From Mesostigma viride (taxonomy: Eukaryota > Streptophyta > Mesostigmatophyceae > Mesostigmatales > Mesostigmataceae), in contig RPFO01000136.1 in NCBI GenBank assembly GCA_009746045.1, forward strand, positions 1-28,594: a DNA stretch of 28,594 nucleotides. The letters are read 5' to 3'. The position numbers and the translations under genes are program-made. Numbering within the stretch: position 1 is the first letter of the stretch; each line of letters starts with the position of its first letter. Of this stretch, positions 10,500 to 18,855 are shown piece after piece. A model generated the notes under the pieces. The model was not told the origin of the DNA, searched no databases, and saw nothing but the letters and a program-made list of their open reading frames with translations.

Positions 10500-10589
10500 C
10501 GTCATAGATGAGCACGTGGCATTTTGCCTCGCTGGCAGGCAGTGCGGGGAAGGAGCGCGGGTCGCTGTTCGGGGAGAGAGCCACCAGGC
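10500..10589 (-). pseudogene. Misplaced duplicate of the ATG18 LVALSP exon
   Basis: It reads LVALSPNSDPRSFPALPAS, then KCHVLIYDA, nearly identical to the exon at 7352-7467, including the AG acceptor (GGCCTGG start). The copy lies between the exons for GIVEMLF and LSPRRL, where the family has no such segment. Similarity stops after YDA, so the donor half is lost. Substitutions include ICD to NSD, L to P, and G to C in KGHV. If spliced in, it would disrupt the propeller, so it is most likely a non-functional exon duplicate. Confidence 0.8.
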
Positions 10590-10691
10590 CTGCTGGAGCA
10601 CCATCCGCAAAACGATACTAACCGCTGAGCGTGACTGCAGAGCATGAGCACCACTCGGACACGAACACTTGTTACTGTGGAGACCGTGTGC

Positions 10692-10730
10692 CTGGTACCC
10701 GCGCCCACCATTGCAACCAGGTTGGTGAGG
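10692..10730 (-). pseudogene. Duplicated 3' half and donor of the GIVEMLF exon
   Basis: It reads LTNLVAMVGAG followed by the donor GTACCA, copying the end of the exon at 10778-10844 about 81 bp away. It lacks the GGVGIVEMLF half, and its donor leaves a different codon phase from the original. Confidence 0.65.
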
Positions 10731-10777
10731 ACAAGTGAGCACGCACAGGCATCCGTCGACGGAGACACACCTGGTAC

Positions 10778-10844
10778 CCCGCGCCCACCACTGCAACCAG
10801 GTTGGTGCGGAAGAGCATCTCCACGATGCCAACACCTCCATCCA
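10778..10844 (-). CDS. ATG18: ATG18 exon, GGVGIVEMLFRTNLVAVVGAG
   Basis: 67 nt. It reads DGGVGIVEMLF, then RTNLVAVVGAG, the strongly conserved early PROPPIN segment (GGIGIVEMLFR.N..ALVGGG). The acceptor is CGCGCAG above 10844 and the donor GTACCA (10777-10772). The preceding N-terminal exon was not found; upstream lies the 1.1-kb AAGGG array about 100 bp away. The exit phase (two bases of a codon) does not fit the simplest acceptor of the next exon, as noted there. Confidence 0.82.
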
Positions 10845-10948
10845 CTGCGCGGTGATGTCAGCCGACACGGTGGTGATGTCAGCCATGGGGCCCACGTGAT
10901 CAAGTGGCAGCAGCGCAGGGCGCAGCACCACAGCGCAGCACAGCAGCA

Positions 10949-12060
10949 AAGGGAAGGGAAGGGAAGGGAAGGGAAGGGAAGGGAAGGGAAGGGAAGGGAA
11001 GGGAAGGGAAGGGAAGGGAAGGGAAGGGAAGGGAAGGGAAGGGAAGGGAAGGGAAGGGAAGGGAAGGGAAGGGAAGGGAAGGGAAGGGAAGGGAAGGGAA
11101 GGGAAGGGAAGGGAAGGGAAGGGAAGGGAAGGGAAGGGAAGGGAAGGGAAGGGAAGGGAAGGGAAGGGAAGGGAAGGGAAGGGAAGGGAAGGGAAGGGAA
11201 GGGAAGGGAAGGGAAGGGAAGGGAAGGGAAGGGAAGGGAAGGGAAGGGAAGGGAAGGGAAGGGAAGGGAAGGGAAGGGAAGGGAAGGGAAGGGAAGGGAA
11301 GGGAAGGGAAGGGAAGGGAAGGGAAGGGAAGGGAAGGGAAGGGAAGGGAAGGGAAGGGAAGGGAAGGGAAGGGAAGGGAAGGGAAGGGAAGGGAAGGGAA
11401 GGGAAGGGAAGGGAAGGGAAGGGAAGGGAAGGGAAGGGAAGGGAAGGGAAGGGAAGGGAAGGGAAGGGAAGGGAAGGGAAGGGAAGGGAAGGGAAGGGAA
11501 GGGAAGGGAAGGGAAGGGAAGGGAAGGGAAGGGAAGGGAAGGGAAGGGAAGGGAAGGGAAGGGAAGGGAAGGGAAGGGAAGGGAAGGGAAGGGAAGGGAA
11601 GGGAAGGGAAGGGAAGGGAAGGGAAGGGAAGGGAAGGGAAGGGAAGGGAAGGGAAGGGAAGGGAAGGGAAGGGAAGGGAAGGGAAGGGAAGGGAAGGGAA
11701 GGGAAGGGAAGGGAAGGGAAGGGAAGGAAGGGAAGGGAAGGGAAGGGAAGGGAAGGGAAGGGAAGGGAAGGGAAGGGAAGGGAAGGGAAGGGAAGGGAAG
11801 GGAAGGGAAGGGAAGGGAAGGGAAGGGAAGGGAAGGGAAGGGAAGGGAAGGGAAGGGAAGGGAAGGGAAGGAAGGGAAGGGAAGGGAAGGGAAGGGAAGG
11901 GAAGGGAAGGGAAGGGAAGGGAAGGGAAGGGAAGGGAAGGGAAGGGAAGGGAAGGGAAGGAAGGAAGGGAAGGGAAGGGAAGGGAAGGGAAGGGAAGGGA
12001 AGGGAAGGGAAGGGAAGGGAAGGGAAGGGAAGGGAAGGGAAGGGAAGGGAAGGGAAGGGA
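10949..12060. repeat. (AAGGG)n pentanucleotide satellite
   Basis: About 1.1 kb, around 220 units, nearly pure, with single-unit slips near 11727, 11868 and 11960. It is the reverse complement of the array at 1-606. It yields endless GREGK or PFPSL reading frames that are not genes. It begins about 100 bp from the acceptor of an ATG18 exon, so it sits in the preceding intron. Confidence 0.97.
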
Positions 12061-13905
12061 CCAGGGCGCGCCCAGTGTGAGGAAGGATCCAGTTAGGAAG
12101 AGGATCCAACTATTGTAAGTAGCTATGAAGAGGAAGTAGCTAGTAGTTAGGAAGAGGATCCAACTATGGTAAGTAGCGGTCCTAGGCTTTGGAATGGGGG
12201 TACAATCCCGTTGTCGTCATTGTCAAACTTCACGAAACTCTCCGCGTTGCAAGAGCGTCCCCAAAAAATAATCTACTGCGATGGTCCCACGGCATGACTG
12301 CAAGAAACACATAGTAGCTACTTATATATAGCCGCCCCACAGGATGGCCGAAGTACTACCACACAGGGAAGAGCGGAGCACAGCTGATTTACCCACCTGC
12401 CGGTATGCTGTACCTTCTTTAAGCCTCCTGACATCCCAATACAGGAGAATGTGTGGAAAGTATTTGAGTTAAGAATAATCATGACCTGCCACAGGAATGT
12501 ATGGAAATTATGTGGGTACAGAAGAAGCATGGCCTGCCTCATGACGCTCAGAGCTAATTCTTCCCTGTCGCCCAGGCGATTCCTCGACTGCCGAAAAGTG
12601 CCGTGAACCAACCTACATGACTTCAATGACTGCCACGAGGACCTGCTAAACCTACACAAGACACACCTGTTGATAGCAGCCGCCTACTGCCAAGACTTTA
12701 CCCATCGACGATGAAGTCCCAGCAGATGTCTTGCTCGCTACAGTAGTTTTCCAGGTAATCATCAAGGTCAAAAATCCGCACTAGACACACTTGCCGGTCT
12801 TGGAAAAGCATGGCTATCAATGACTCTTGAAAACCGTGAATTCGGCAGAAATGGAGAAAAAGGTGTGACAGAAGGGACGCCAGGACTACACAGGATAACG
12901 AGTTCACCACTCAAGGATTAATTGAAACTCTTTCCAAATTTAGCTCGTCCAGCTCATTTAGCCGTCCAGCCCGATCCTGGAAAATTTGCGACCAAATCAT
13001 GCTGCAATACAGTGCCTGTGATCGCCTTCAAATAGAGAGGTGGGTAGATAAGTGGGTAGATAAATATGAGAAAAGTGCAGAAGACTCCACAGAAAAGGAT
13101 GTTCCCGGACAAGAAATTGGGACGAACCTCTTTCGTAGCACAGGTCCCCCGATTGATTAAAAAGGTTAAATCCTTTCTTTGTACCAATCGTAACGCAGCT
13201 GCGCGGGACGCATCGCAACGGAGCAGCATTCACGTTGCGTGAACCAAACAGTCAACGCAGCAATCAGGCTGCATAACTTCGACGAGAGTTCCAACCGAGC
13301 AAAAGAGATAATTCTGTCATAAAATGAAAAAATGCTGAAAACTAAGAGATGTTAAGAGATGGCCTTTCTGACTTAAGAGATGGCCTCTATCTTCGGGGCT
13401 CAGGCGCGGCAAGATGTGCAGATCAAGTATAAGAAGCACAAGGACGCAGCTTGCCTGCAGTCTTGGTTGAATGAGCAGTATAGAACTCCCCTGGTAGATG
13501 CGCGAGACACGTTCATTTTTTATTCCTGGGAATCGCATCACGGCTGAGAACACTGCGAGCTATATCACATCAATTTTCCTAGTGTAAATATTTTAATCAT
13601 CACCATGCTTCCCGAAAGGGCGTAACAGTGTACTAGTTCTATAAGGCATTGTGATTAGGGTGCATCCCGATGGAGGAAGGGCATAAAAGGGAGCTGCTGT
13701 GAAGATGCATATCTTATCGAGCAAAAGCCGACGCATTGGATGGAACGCGCGGCAACACCTGTGATTATGTCGGATTACTCTCCCACCTCCGGAAATTAAC
13801 ACATTGATCACATGGTTTCCACAGTACATTCCTTTTTCCATTCAACCTGTGTTGATTCTTCGCTTTTCGTTCCACAATCCACACGCAGCACTGGACAGTG
13901 GACAG
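12061..13905. other. Non-coding or unrecognised, 1.8 kb
   Basis: A short duplication with AGGATCCAACTAT and GTAAGTAGC motifs occurs at 12085-12180. Beyond that no exon, RNA gene or element was recognised on either strand. The missing N-terminal exon of ATG18 could lie here or further right. Confidence 0.5.
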
Positions 13906-14151
13906 ATGGCAGTCAGGAAGATGCTTGGAATCCTTCTGCTAGCGCTCTCCACAACGCTGGGGTCTGCTGGAGTTGTGCCAGGGAGCCAAACAATGTGCGG
14001 CGCAAGCACCTGTACGGCTGCACCTGCTTTGGCGCCTTTATAACACGTGTCCCCCGGCACTCCCCGCCAAGTGCCATTTGCAACCCGGGAGATCCACAAG
14101 CCGACCACCATCATGGATTCCCGCGTGTTTGTGGTGGAAGGCATTTCTCCG
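13906..14151 (+). CDS. Candidate exons of a small secreted protein (weak)
   Basis: An ATG at 13906 opens MAVRKMLGILLLALSTTLG, a convincing signal peptide, followed by a Cys/Ala/Pro-rich stretch and a stop at 14041. In the same frame beyond the stop the DNA reads PFATREIHKPTTIMDSRVFV, then VEGISP, and meets a good donor GTGAGA at 14152. The two parts may be exons around a short intron that removes the stop, or unrelated. No family was recognised, and the stop between them is a real objection. Confidence 0.22.
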
Positions 14152-15786
14152 GTGAGATACACCACAGGCAGGGCTTTGCGCGTAGGTTTGGCCTGAAGTG
14201 CGGGACCGAGGGTCCAATATCCTTACCATGGAGGATTGTATGCGCTGGGAGGACAGAGAAGAACCCGGAAAGCCCAATATTGGCAGCAATGAGGGAATCT
14301 GCGTGAATGCCTTCGTCCCCGGGCGCCTGCACTAAACGTTCGTAAATTTCGGCATTCTTCCGACGGTCTTTGAACTTGTAAGCAGGCTGATGTTAAGTAG
14401 CCACATTGTACAAGCGCACCGAATGTTTCGCAGGAAACCATCCGTCTATCAGTAGCAATGCCGCGCTTGCTGGTTCGCGGAAGGGTCAATATTCCTGTCA
14501 ACAATTTTATCACGGTTGCCGTCAACAATTTTATCACGGTTGCCGTCTGCGCGTGCCTTCCTTAAGCCGAGCTCCCCCACCCAACAACATGCTACTACCT
14601 CCAAACAAAGCCATACTTGTCCTCGTGGTTTCGCGAACATCCGGGTTACCCTTCTTTTGTTAACAAAGGTTAAGGGTACCCACCGCTGTCGTTGTGGTTT
14701 CGCGAACAGTAAGGTTACACTTCTTTCATTAACAAAGGTTAAGTGTACCCATGTCCTGGCATTAGCACTTGCACAGCTGCCAGATCCCGCCATGTCATGC
14801 CTATACACTCTGGCTTTCCATGTAGTTCAGCTGCCCTCTTTACCCACCAGGTATACCCGATGGAATGGGTTTGACTATGTAAGTGTTTGACAATGCCCAT
14901 ATGCATGTGCCCACAACCGAGGCATCATGATTCTTAATTAATTGATAGTAGTGTACATACCTGGATGATGGAGAAGGGGTGGAGGTGGGGTGGGGTGGGG
15001 GGGGGGGGGGGGGGCGGGGTCGTATAACTTGACTGAATGCAGTCCAGCCTGAAACGTCAGCCCTCAACCCTACATATCCTAGGTCCCTGCCTTATTTTGT
15101 AGCTTACAGTGCCATCAAGCATAGGGTGGGTGTATGCGATAAAAGTGATTCGTTAATCTTTGCCAAAACTCCTGTGCGATCGTGCAGCCACTTGGTATGC
15201 ATGTTGAAAACTGCCAAGATTACTACTTCAAATCTGGAGGCGGTTCCTGACAGCATTTCTGTGCTCTTGATTCGCTGCCTCCATCCTGCTTCTCGTATGC
15301 TCACTTCCGCACTTGAACTACCTCCGCCCCCCCCCCACCCTCCTACCCGCTCCCTCCCCCCCACACACACCCTCACCACTCACCCTTCTCTACCTCCTAC
15401 CCCAACCCCGTCTGTGCCCTTACCCCCGCCCGATGCCAATCACCACAAACAACCAGCGTGCTGTCAGGAAACCAAGTCTCCTCGAGATACGTCGCACAGC
15501 CATCGCCTGCATACGCTGCACGGCATCCAAGCATACGGCTACTGGCTGCCTGACTTTATCCACCGTGCCCTGTGAGGACCACTCGCCTGCCCCTGGCCCA
15601 AAAACCTGGCCGGTTCTCCTGGACCTGCACAAGACGAACTGGCCAATCGGCTTGCGGCAAATAGCATCTGCTGTCATCCACGATGAGACCGCCCTGCTGG
15701 GTGGAACGCGGTTGTCCAATCTGACACTCAACCCTTGGACGTTATAGTGACCGCGGCGTTGTGCCAACCCCCCCTTACAAAAAGCA
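14152..15786. other. Mostly non-coding with small repeats
   Basis: It contains a 25-bp direct duplication (about 14494-14543, CAACAATTTTATCACGGTTG), the hairpin pair at 14612-14750, a run of 18 G (14997-15014) and a C-rich stretch (15320-15430). No gene could be supported. Confidence 0.5.
14612..14750. repeat. 69-bp tandem pair, each with a hairpin
   Basis: Two copies with period 69 (TCGCGAACA at 14631 and 14700). In each, GGTTACNCTT pairs with AAGNGTACC about 18 bp downstream across a centre that includes TTAACAAA. The arms read ACCC/GGGT in the first copy and ACAC/GTGT in the second, so a change in one arm is matched in the other. Confidence 0.7.
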
Positions 15787-16920
15787 GTGGACTGGGTTGG
15801 CCAATCGCTCATGGGGCAGAGCCGGGCATGCAGTCCCCGACGGCCCAGCGTGCCAGCTGGCAGGTACAGGACACCGGACAGTGCAAACCGCCACTTCTCG
15901 CTGCTGCTCTCCCTCCTGTGGGTGCTGGCGTGCTGCAGTGCGCTCCCGCTGGCTTCTGCCATCCCTGGAGTCGGCCACCTGGGACACTCCCACCTCGGCA
16001 GCAGCAGCAGCGGCAGCCACTCGATGAGCACGCAGCACCTGCGCGGGGGCAGCGGCCATGATGCTGGAGGGGTGGGCTCCCGTCACCCCTCTCCCATGGT
16101 GGGAAAGAGGCCTCTGCACAGCCACGTGGGCAAGGGTTCTGGCGTGGAGCACCAGGTGGCCTCGCTGCCCCTGGGCAGGGGGTCCGCCCGGGCCCCCCAA
16201 GGCAGCCACCCCTCACGAGAGGCCGGGTCCCACGGGACTCACGCCACCCTGGGGGAGGGGGACGGCGGCGCGGCCCTGCCCAGCTGGACCGCGCTGCGGC
16301 TGGCGGATGGGGGGAGGCAGGGGTCCCTGGGCGGGCGCAGCGAGGAGACCCCCAGGGAGGTCTGGCTGGGCCCGCTCGCGGGGGCGGCCGTGCGTGGGGA
16401 CTCGGGCACCGCGGCGGCGGGCAGAAGAAAGGCGCCGGCTAGGGAGAAGCCGCGGCACGTGAAGAATGTGGTGGCAGCCATTGGCCAGGAGCCGCTGTTC
16501 AAGCCGGTCGCGGTGTCGGTCTCGATGCCCAAGTTGCGGCCGGATGCGGGGCCTGCGCCGGAGCCTCTCCTTGCGCCGATTGCGCAGCCTGTCTTGGCAA
16601 GCGGCTCAGTCCCGATCGCGGAGCCTGTTTCGGTGCCCGCGCCGGAGCCTGCTCCGGAGCCTGCTCCGGAGCCTGCTCTGGAGCCTGCTCTGGAGCCTGC
16701 TCCGGAGTCTATACCACAAGCTATCCCGGAGCCTACTCCACAGGATATTCCAGAGCCCATCCCGGAGCCTATTCCACAGCCCGTTCCGGAAGCTAGTCCT
16801 GTTTTGGAGCCGATTTCAGCTCCCGTGGACCAAGCGAATGCAGGGGGGGATAATGCCACGCCAGCGGCCACCGATGCAAATGCGGCTGCGGGTGGCCTGC
16901 CTTGGTGGCAGGCGGGGTGA
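15787..16920 (+). CDS. Secreted PEPX-rich protein
   Basis: 377 codons without introns. A basic N-terminus precedes a strongly hydrophobic segment (FSLLLSLLWVLACCSALPLA, about residues 37-56), which looks like a signal peptide or signal anchor. Then come a Gly/Ser/His-rich region, a GC-rich region with no recognised domain, and a block of PAPEPAPEPALEP-type repeats (about residues 280-345). An alternative start is the ATG at 15811. Proline-rich low-complexity proteins of this kind occur in green-algal cell walls and extracellular matrix (family knowledge); the role here is inference. The opposite strand is open for 282 codons but is Gly/Ser-rich without features, a shadow. An internal exon of a larger gene is possible. 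Confidence 0.5.
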   Translation: MDWVGQSLMGQSRACSPRRPSVPAGRYRTPDSANRHFSLLLSLLWVLACCSALPLASAIPGVGHLGHSHLGSSSSGSHSMSTQHLRGGSGHDAGGVGSRHPSPMVGKRPLHSHVGKGSGVEHQVASLPLGRGSARAPQGSHPSREAGSHGTHATLGEGDGGAALPSWTALRLADGGRQGSLGGRSEETPREVWLGPLAGAAVRGDSGTAAAGRRKAPAREKPRHVKNVVAAIGQEPLFKPVAVSVSMPKLRPDAGPAPEPLLAPIAQPVLASGSVPIAEPVSVPAPEPAPEPAPEPALEPALEPAPESIPQAIPEPTPQDIPEPIPEPIPQPVPEASPVLEPISAPVDQANAGGDNATPAATDANAAAGGLPWWQAG

Positions 16921-18039
16921 CCTTCTGATCTGTGATGGCCGAGTGGGCGCCCTGGGCATGGGGTATTCGAATAGGAAGGTTGGGAACAAATGCGTATGCC
17001 CATGGGGACGTGGCAACTCCCACGGGTGTGAGGCCATGGGCTACAGTCCTTGACTTTGGGGTCAGCGTTTAGACCTTTGCCAGGCAATCCAGGTGGCTAT
17101 TCAAGTGTTTGCACCTTGGCACCTTGGCAAGGCCTGTCCTGTTGCATGGGCACATCGTGGGGCCGAGGATGTATAGAATGTTCTATACATTCTTGAGAGC
17201 CAGTGTGGCCGCCTCTTGAAGCTATGGACATTCACTGTCAGACAAGCACGCGGTAGCAGCAACGGCCTGTCATGGGCAAAAATCATTCCTCATCAGTTTC
17301 TCTGAATCGTTCCTCATCAGTTTCTCTGGCCGTGTCGTGGGCGAGAATCGTTCCCCATCAGTCACCCTGGCAGGTGCCAGACTACCTCGATATAGATTTT
17401 GTGCAGGCGAGCGCTTGGCCAATCGGCCACGAGGGGCGGATCCAAGTAATGTGGCAGGAGGCATGCCGGTGCATTAATTAATTAATATGCCGGTGCATAG
17501 TGCATGGTGCTGCAGATTATCGAAGCGACGGCATCTGAGCTGGCGGTCAGTACCGTAACTACAGGGTCCGTGCGGATGATGTAGGCTCGATGAAGTGAGC
17601 TTGTCATGCGTGCATGCACCCACCAATCTCGCACCGTGCATGACTAGCGCAGGCAAAGGCCTTTAGTGGCTCAGCAGGCAGGCACCACCAGAAGAAGAGC
17701 CCGGCACTCTGTGATGCCTGGCCATCTTTTTTTATTTAGTAGGCCTAAATGGATAGTACCTGCGACATTTCTGGAAACTGATCTTGCTGGGCAGATGGTG
17801 TCATTGCCCTGCAGAGGCCATATTAATTAATTAATTAATTAAGTAGCTTCCATCATCATTCCGTCATCATTCCGTCATCGCGACTAGGAGAAGTGCACCA
17901 CCCTTATGCTGGCATCTGCCACCCCTATAGTGACCCTATAGTGACCGCGGCCTAGGATGGGGTCTCACCCTAAGCCCTAAACCCTAAAACCCTAAACCAC
18001 CTGCAAAAACAGAAGTGCCCCCCTGCCACCACTGCTCAC
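16921..18039. other. Non-coding, with TTAA runs and short repeats
   Basis: It contains CATTCCTCATCAGTTTCTCT-like triplets (17282-17360), ATTAATTAATTAAT runs (17474 and 17822-17842), and the telomere-like stretch listed separately. No gene was recognised. Confidence 0.5.
17968..17998 (+). repeat. Short interstitial telomere-like repeat
   Basis: Four consecutive CCCTAA units with mixed spacing: CCCTAAG, CCCTAAA, CCCTAAAA, CCCTAAA. It mixes the plant type (TTTAGGG) and the Chlamydomonas type (TTTTAGGG). It is too short for a working telomere. Confidence 0.75.
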
Positions 18040-18710
18040 CAGGTTGTGACATTTAGGCTGGCATCTGTCACCACCCCGGCAGTTGTGATGGTGTGTTGGG
18101 GGTGTGACAAGGATGGCGAAAAATTGCACGTACTTACTCTTAAGAAAAGAACGCCCAATTTTTCGCCACCCTGCCACCCCTTGGCGCGGGTCATAGGAGG
18201 TGTTTGTCAAGGTGTGACAAGGATGGCGAAAAATTGCACGTACTTACTCTTAAGAAAAGAACGCCCAATTTTTCGCCACCCTGCCACCCCTTGGCGCGGG
18301 TCATAGGAGGTGTTTGTCAAGGTGTGACAAGGATGGCGAAAAATTGCACGTACTTACTCTTAAGAAAAGAACGCCCAATTTTTCGCCACCCTGCCACCCC
18401 TTGGCGCGGGTCATAGGAGGTGTTTGTCAAGGTGTGAGAGTGATGGCGAAAAATTGCACGTACTTACTCTTATATAAAGAACGCCCAATTTTTCGCCACC
18501 CTGCCACCCCTTGGCGCGGGTATAGGAGGTGTTTGTCAAGGTGTGAGAGTGATGGCGAAAAATTGCACGTACTTACTCTTATATAAAGAACGCCCAATTT
18601 TTCGCCACCTTCCCCCACTGGCCGGCGCTGAGGTGGCGTGGGTTGTTGGATGTGGCGAAAAATTGCACGTACTTACTCTTAAGAAAAGACCGCCCAATTT
18701 TTCGCCATGG
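18040..18710. repeat. Array of six hairpin repeats (110-bp unit)
   Basis: Each unit has perfect 12-bp arms GGCGAAAAATTG and CAATTTTTCGCC separated by 29 bp containing CACGTACTTACTCTTA. Left arms lie at 18115, 18225, 18335, 18445, 18554 and 18654. Copies 1-3 have AAGAAAAGAACG in the loop; copies 4-5 have TATATAAAGAACG. In copy 6 the sequence between hairpins is unrelated, but the 53-bp hairpin core is kept. The array ends about 150 bp before the stop codon of the virus replicase gene. Confidence 0.9.
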
Positions 18711-18855
18711 CCTCGCAGGGTGAGGGAGCCGGCGAGGGCCGCGCGGCGGGGTGTGACCCGAACCGGATGGGCCTCCGATTTGCATGGGAAGCAGTTGTCG
18801 CTGGCAACGATGACTACATGCATGGCAGAAACGCGTTCCATTAAAAATATTAAAA

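Larger units (their letters stand above)
1201..10844 (-). other. ATG18: ATG18/WIPI (PROPPIN) gene span, six exons visible, incomplete at both ends
   Basis: The six separate minus-strand coding blocks listed below occur in the linear order of a PROPPIN beta-propeller: GGVGIVEMLF, then PALSPRRL...AILAVRMNRKR, LVVVMEH...TIPNSKG, LVALSP...HVLIYDAI, IQAHNSPVIALAFSRDG, and FRRG...SLAFGP. Joining the last five by their GT-AG boundaries keeps one frame with no stop. PROPPINs bind PI3P and PI(3,5)P2 on endosomal and autophagosomal membranes and act with ATG2 in autophagosome formation (family knowledge). The exon for the first blades was not found upstream of 10844, and the C-terminal part lies left of base 1. 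Introns make up over 90% of the span. No sign of inactivation was seen in the five phase-consistent exons. Confidence 0.85.

Noticed and set aside
10502-12118. Reading frames of 400-535 codons in both directions
   Set aside because: They are the AAGGG satellite read in frame (GREGK and PFPSL repeats) with short random ends.
15126-15747. Two plus-strand frames of about 145 codons
   Set aside because: C-rich low-complexity sequence, no domain, no start context and no continuity between frames.
16239-17087. 282-codon frame on the minus strand
   Set aside because: Antisense of the PEPX-rich gene; the GC-rich codons keep the other strand open. It has no signal peptide or domain.
18040-18710. Repeat protein coded by the 110-bp units in either direction
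   Set aside because: Frames shift between units because 110 is not a multiple of three, and the conserved part is the DNA hairpin core rather than a protein frame.
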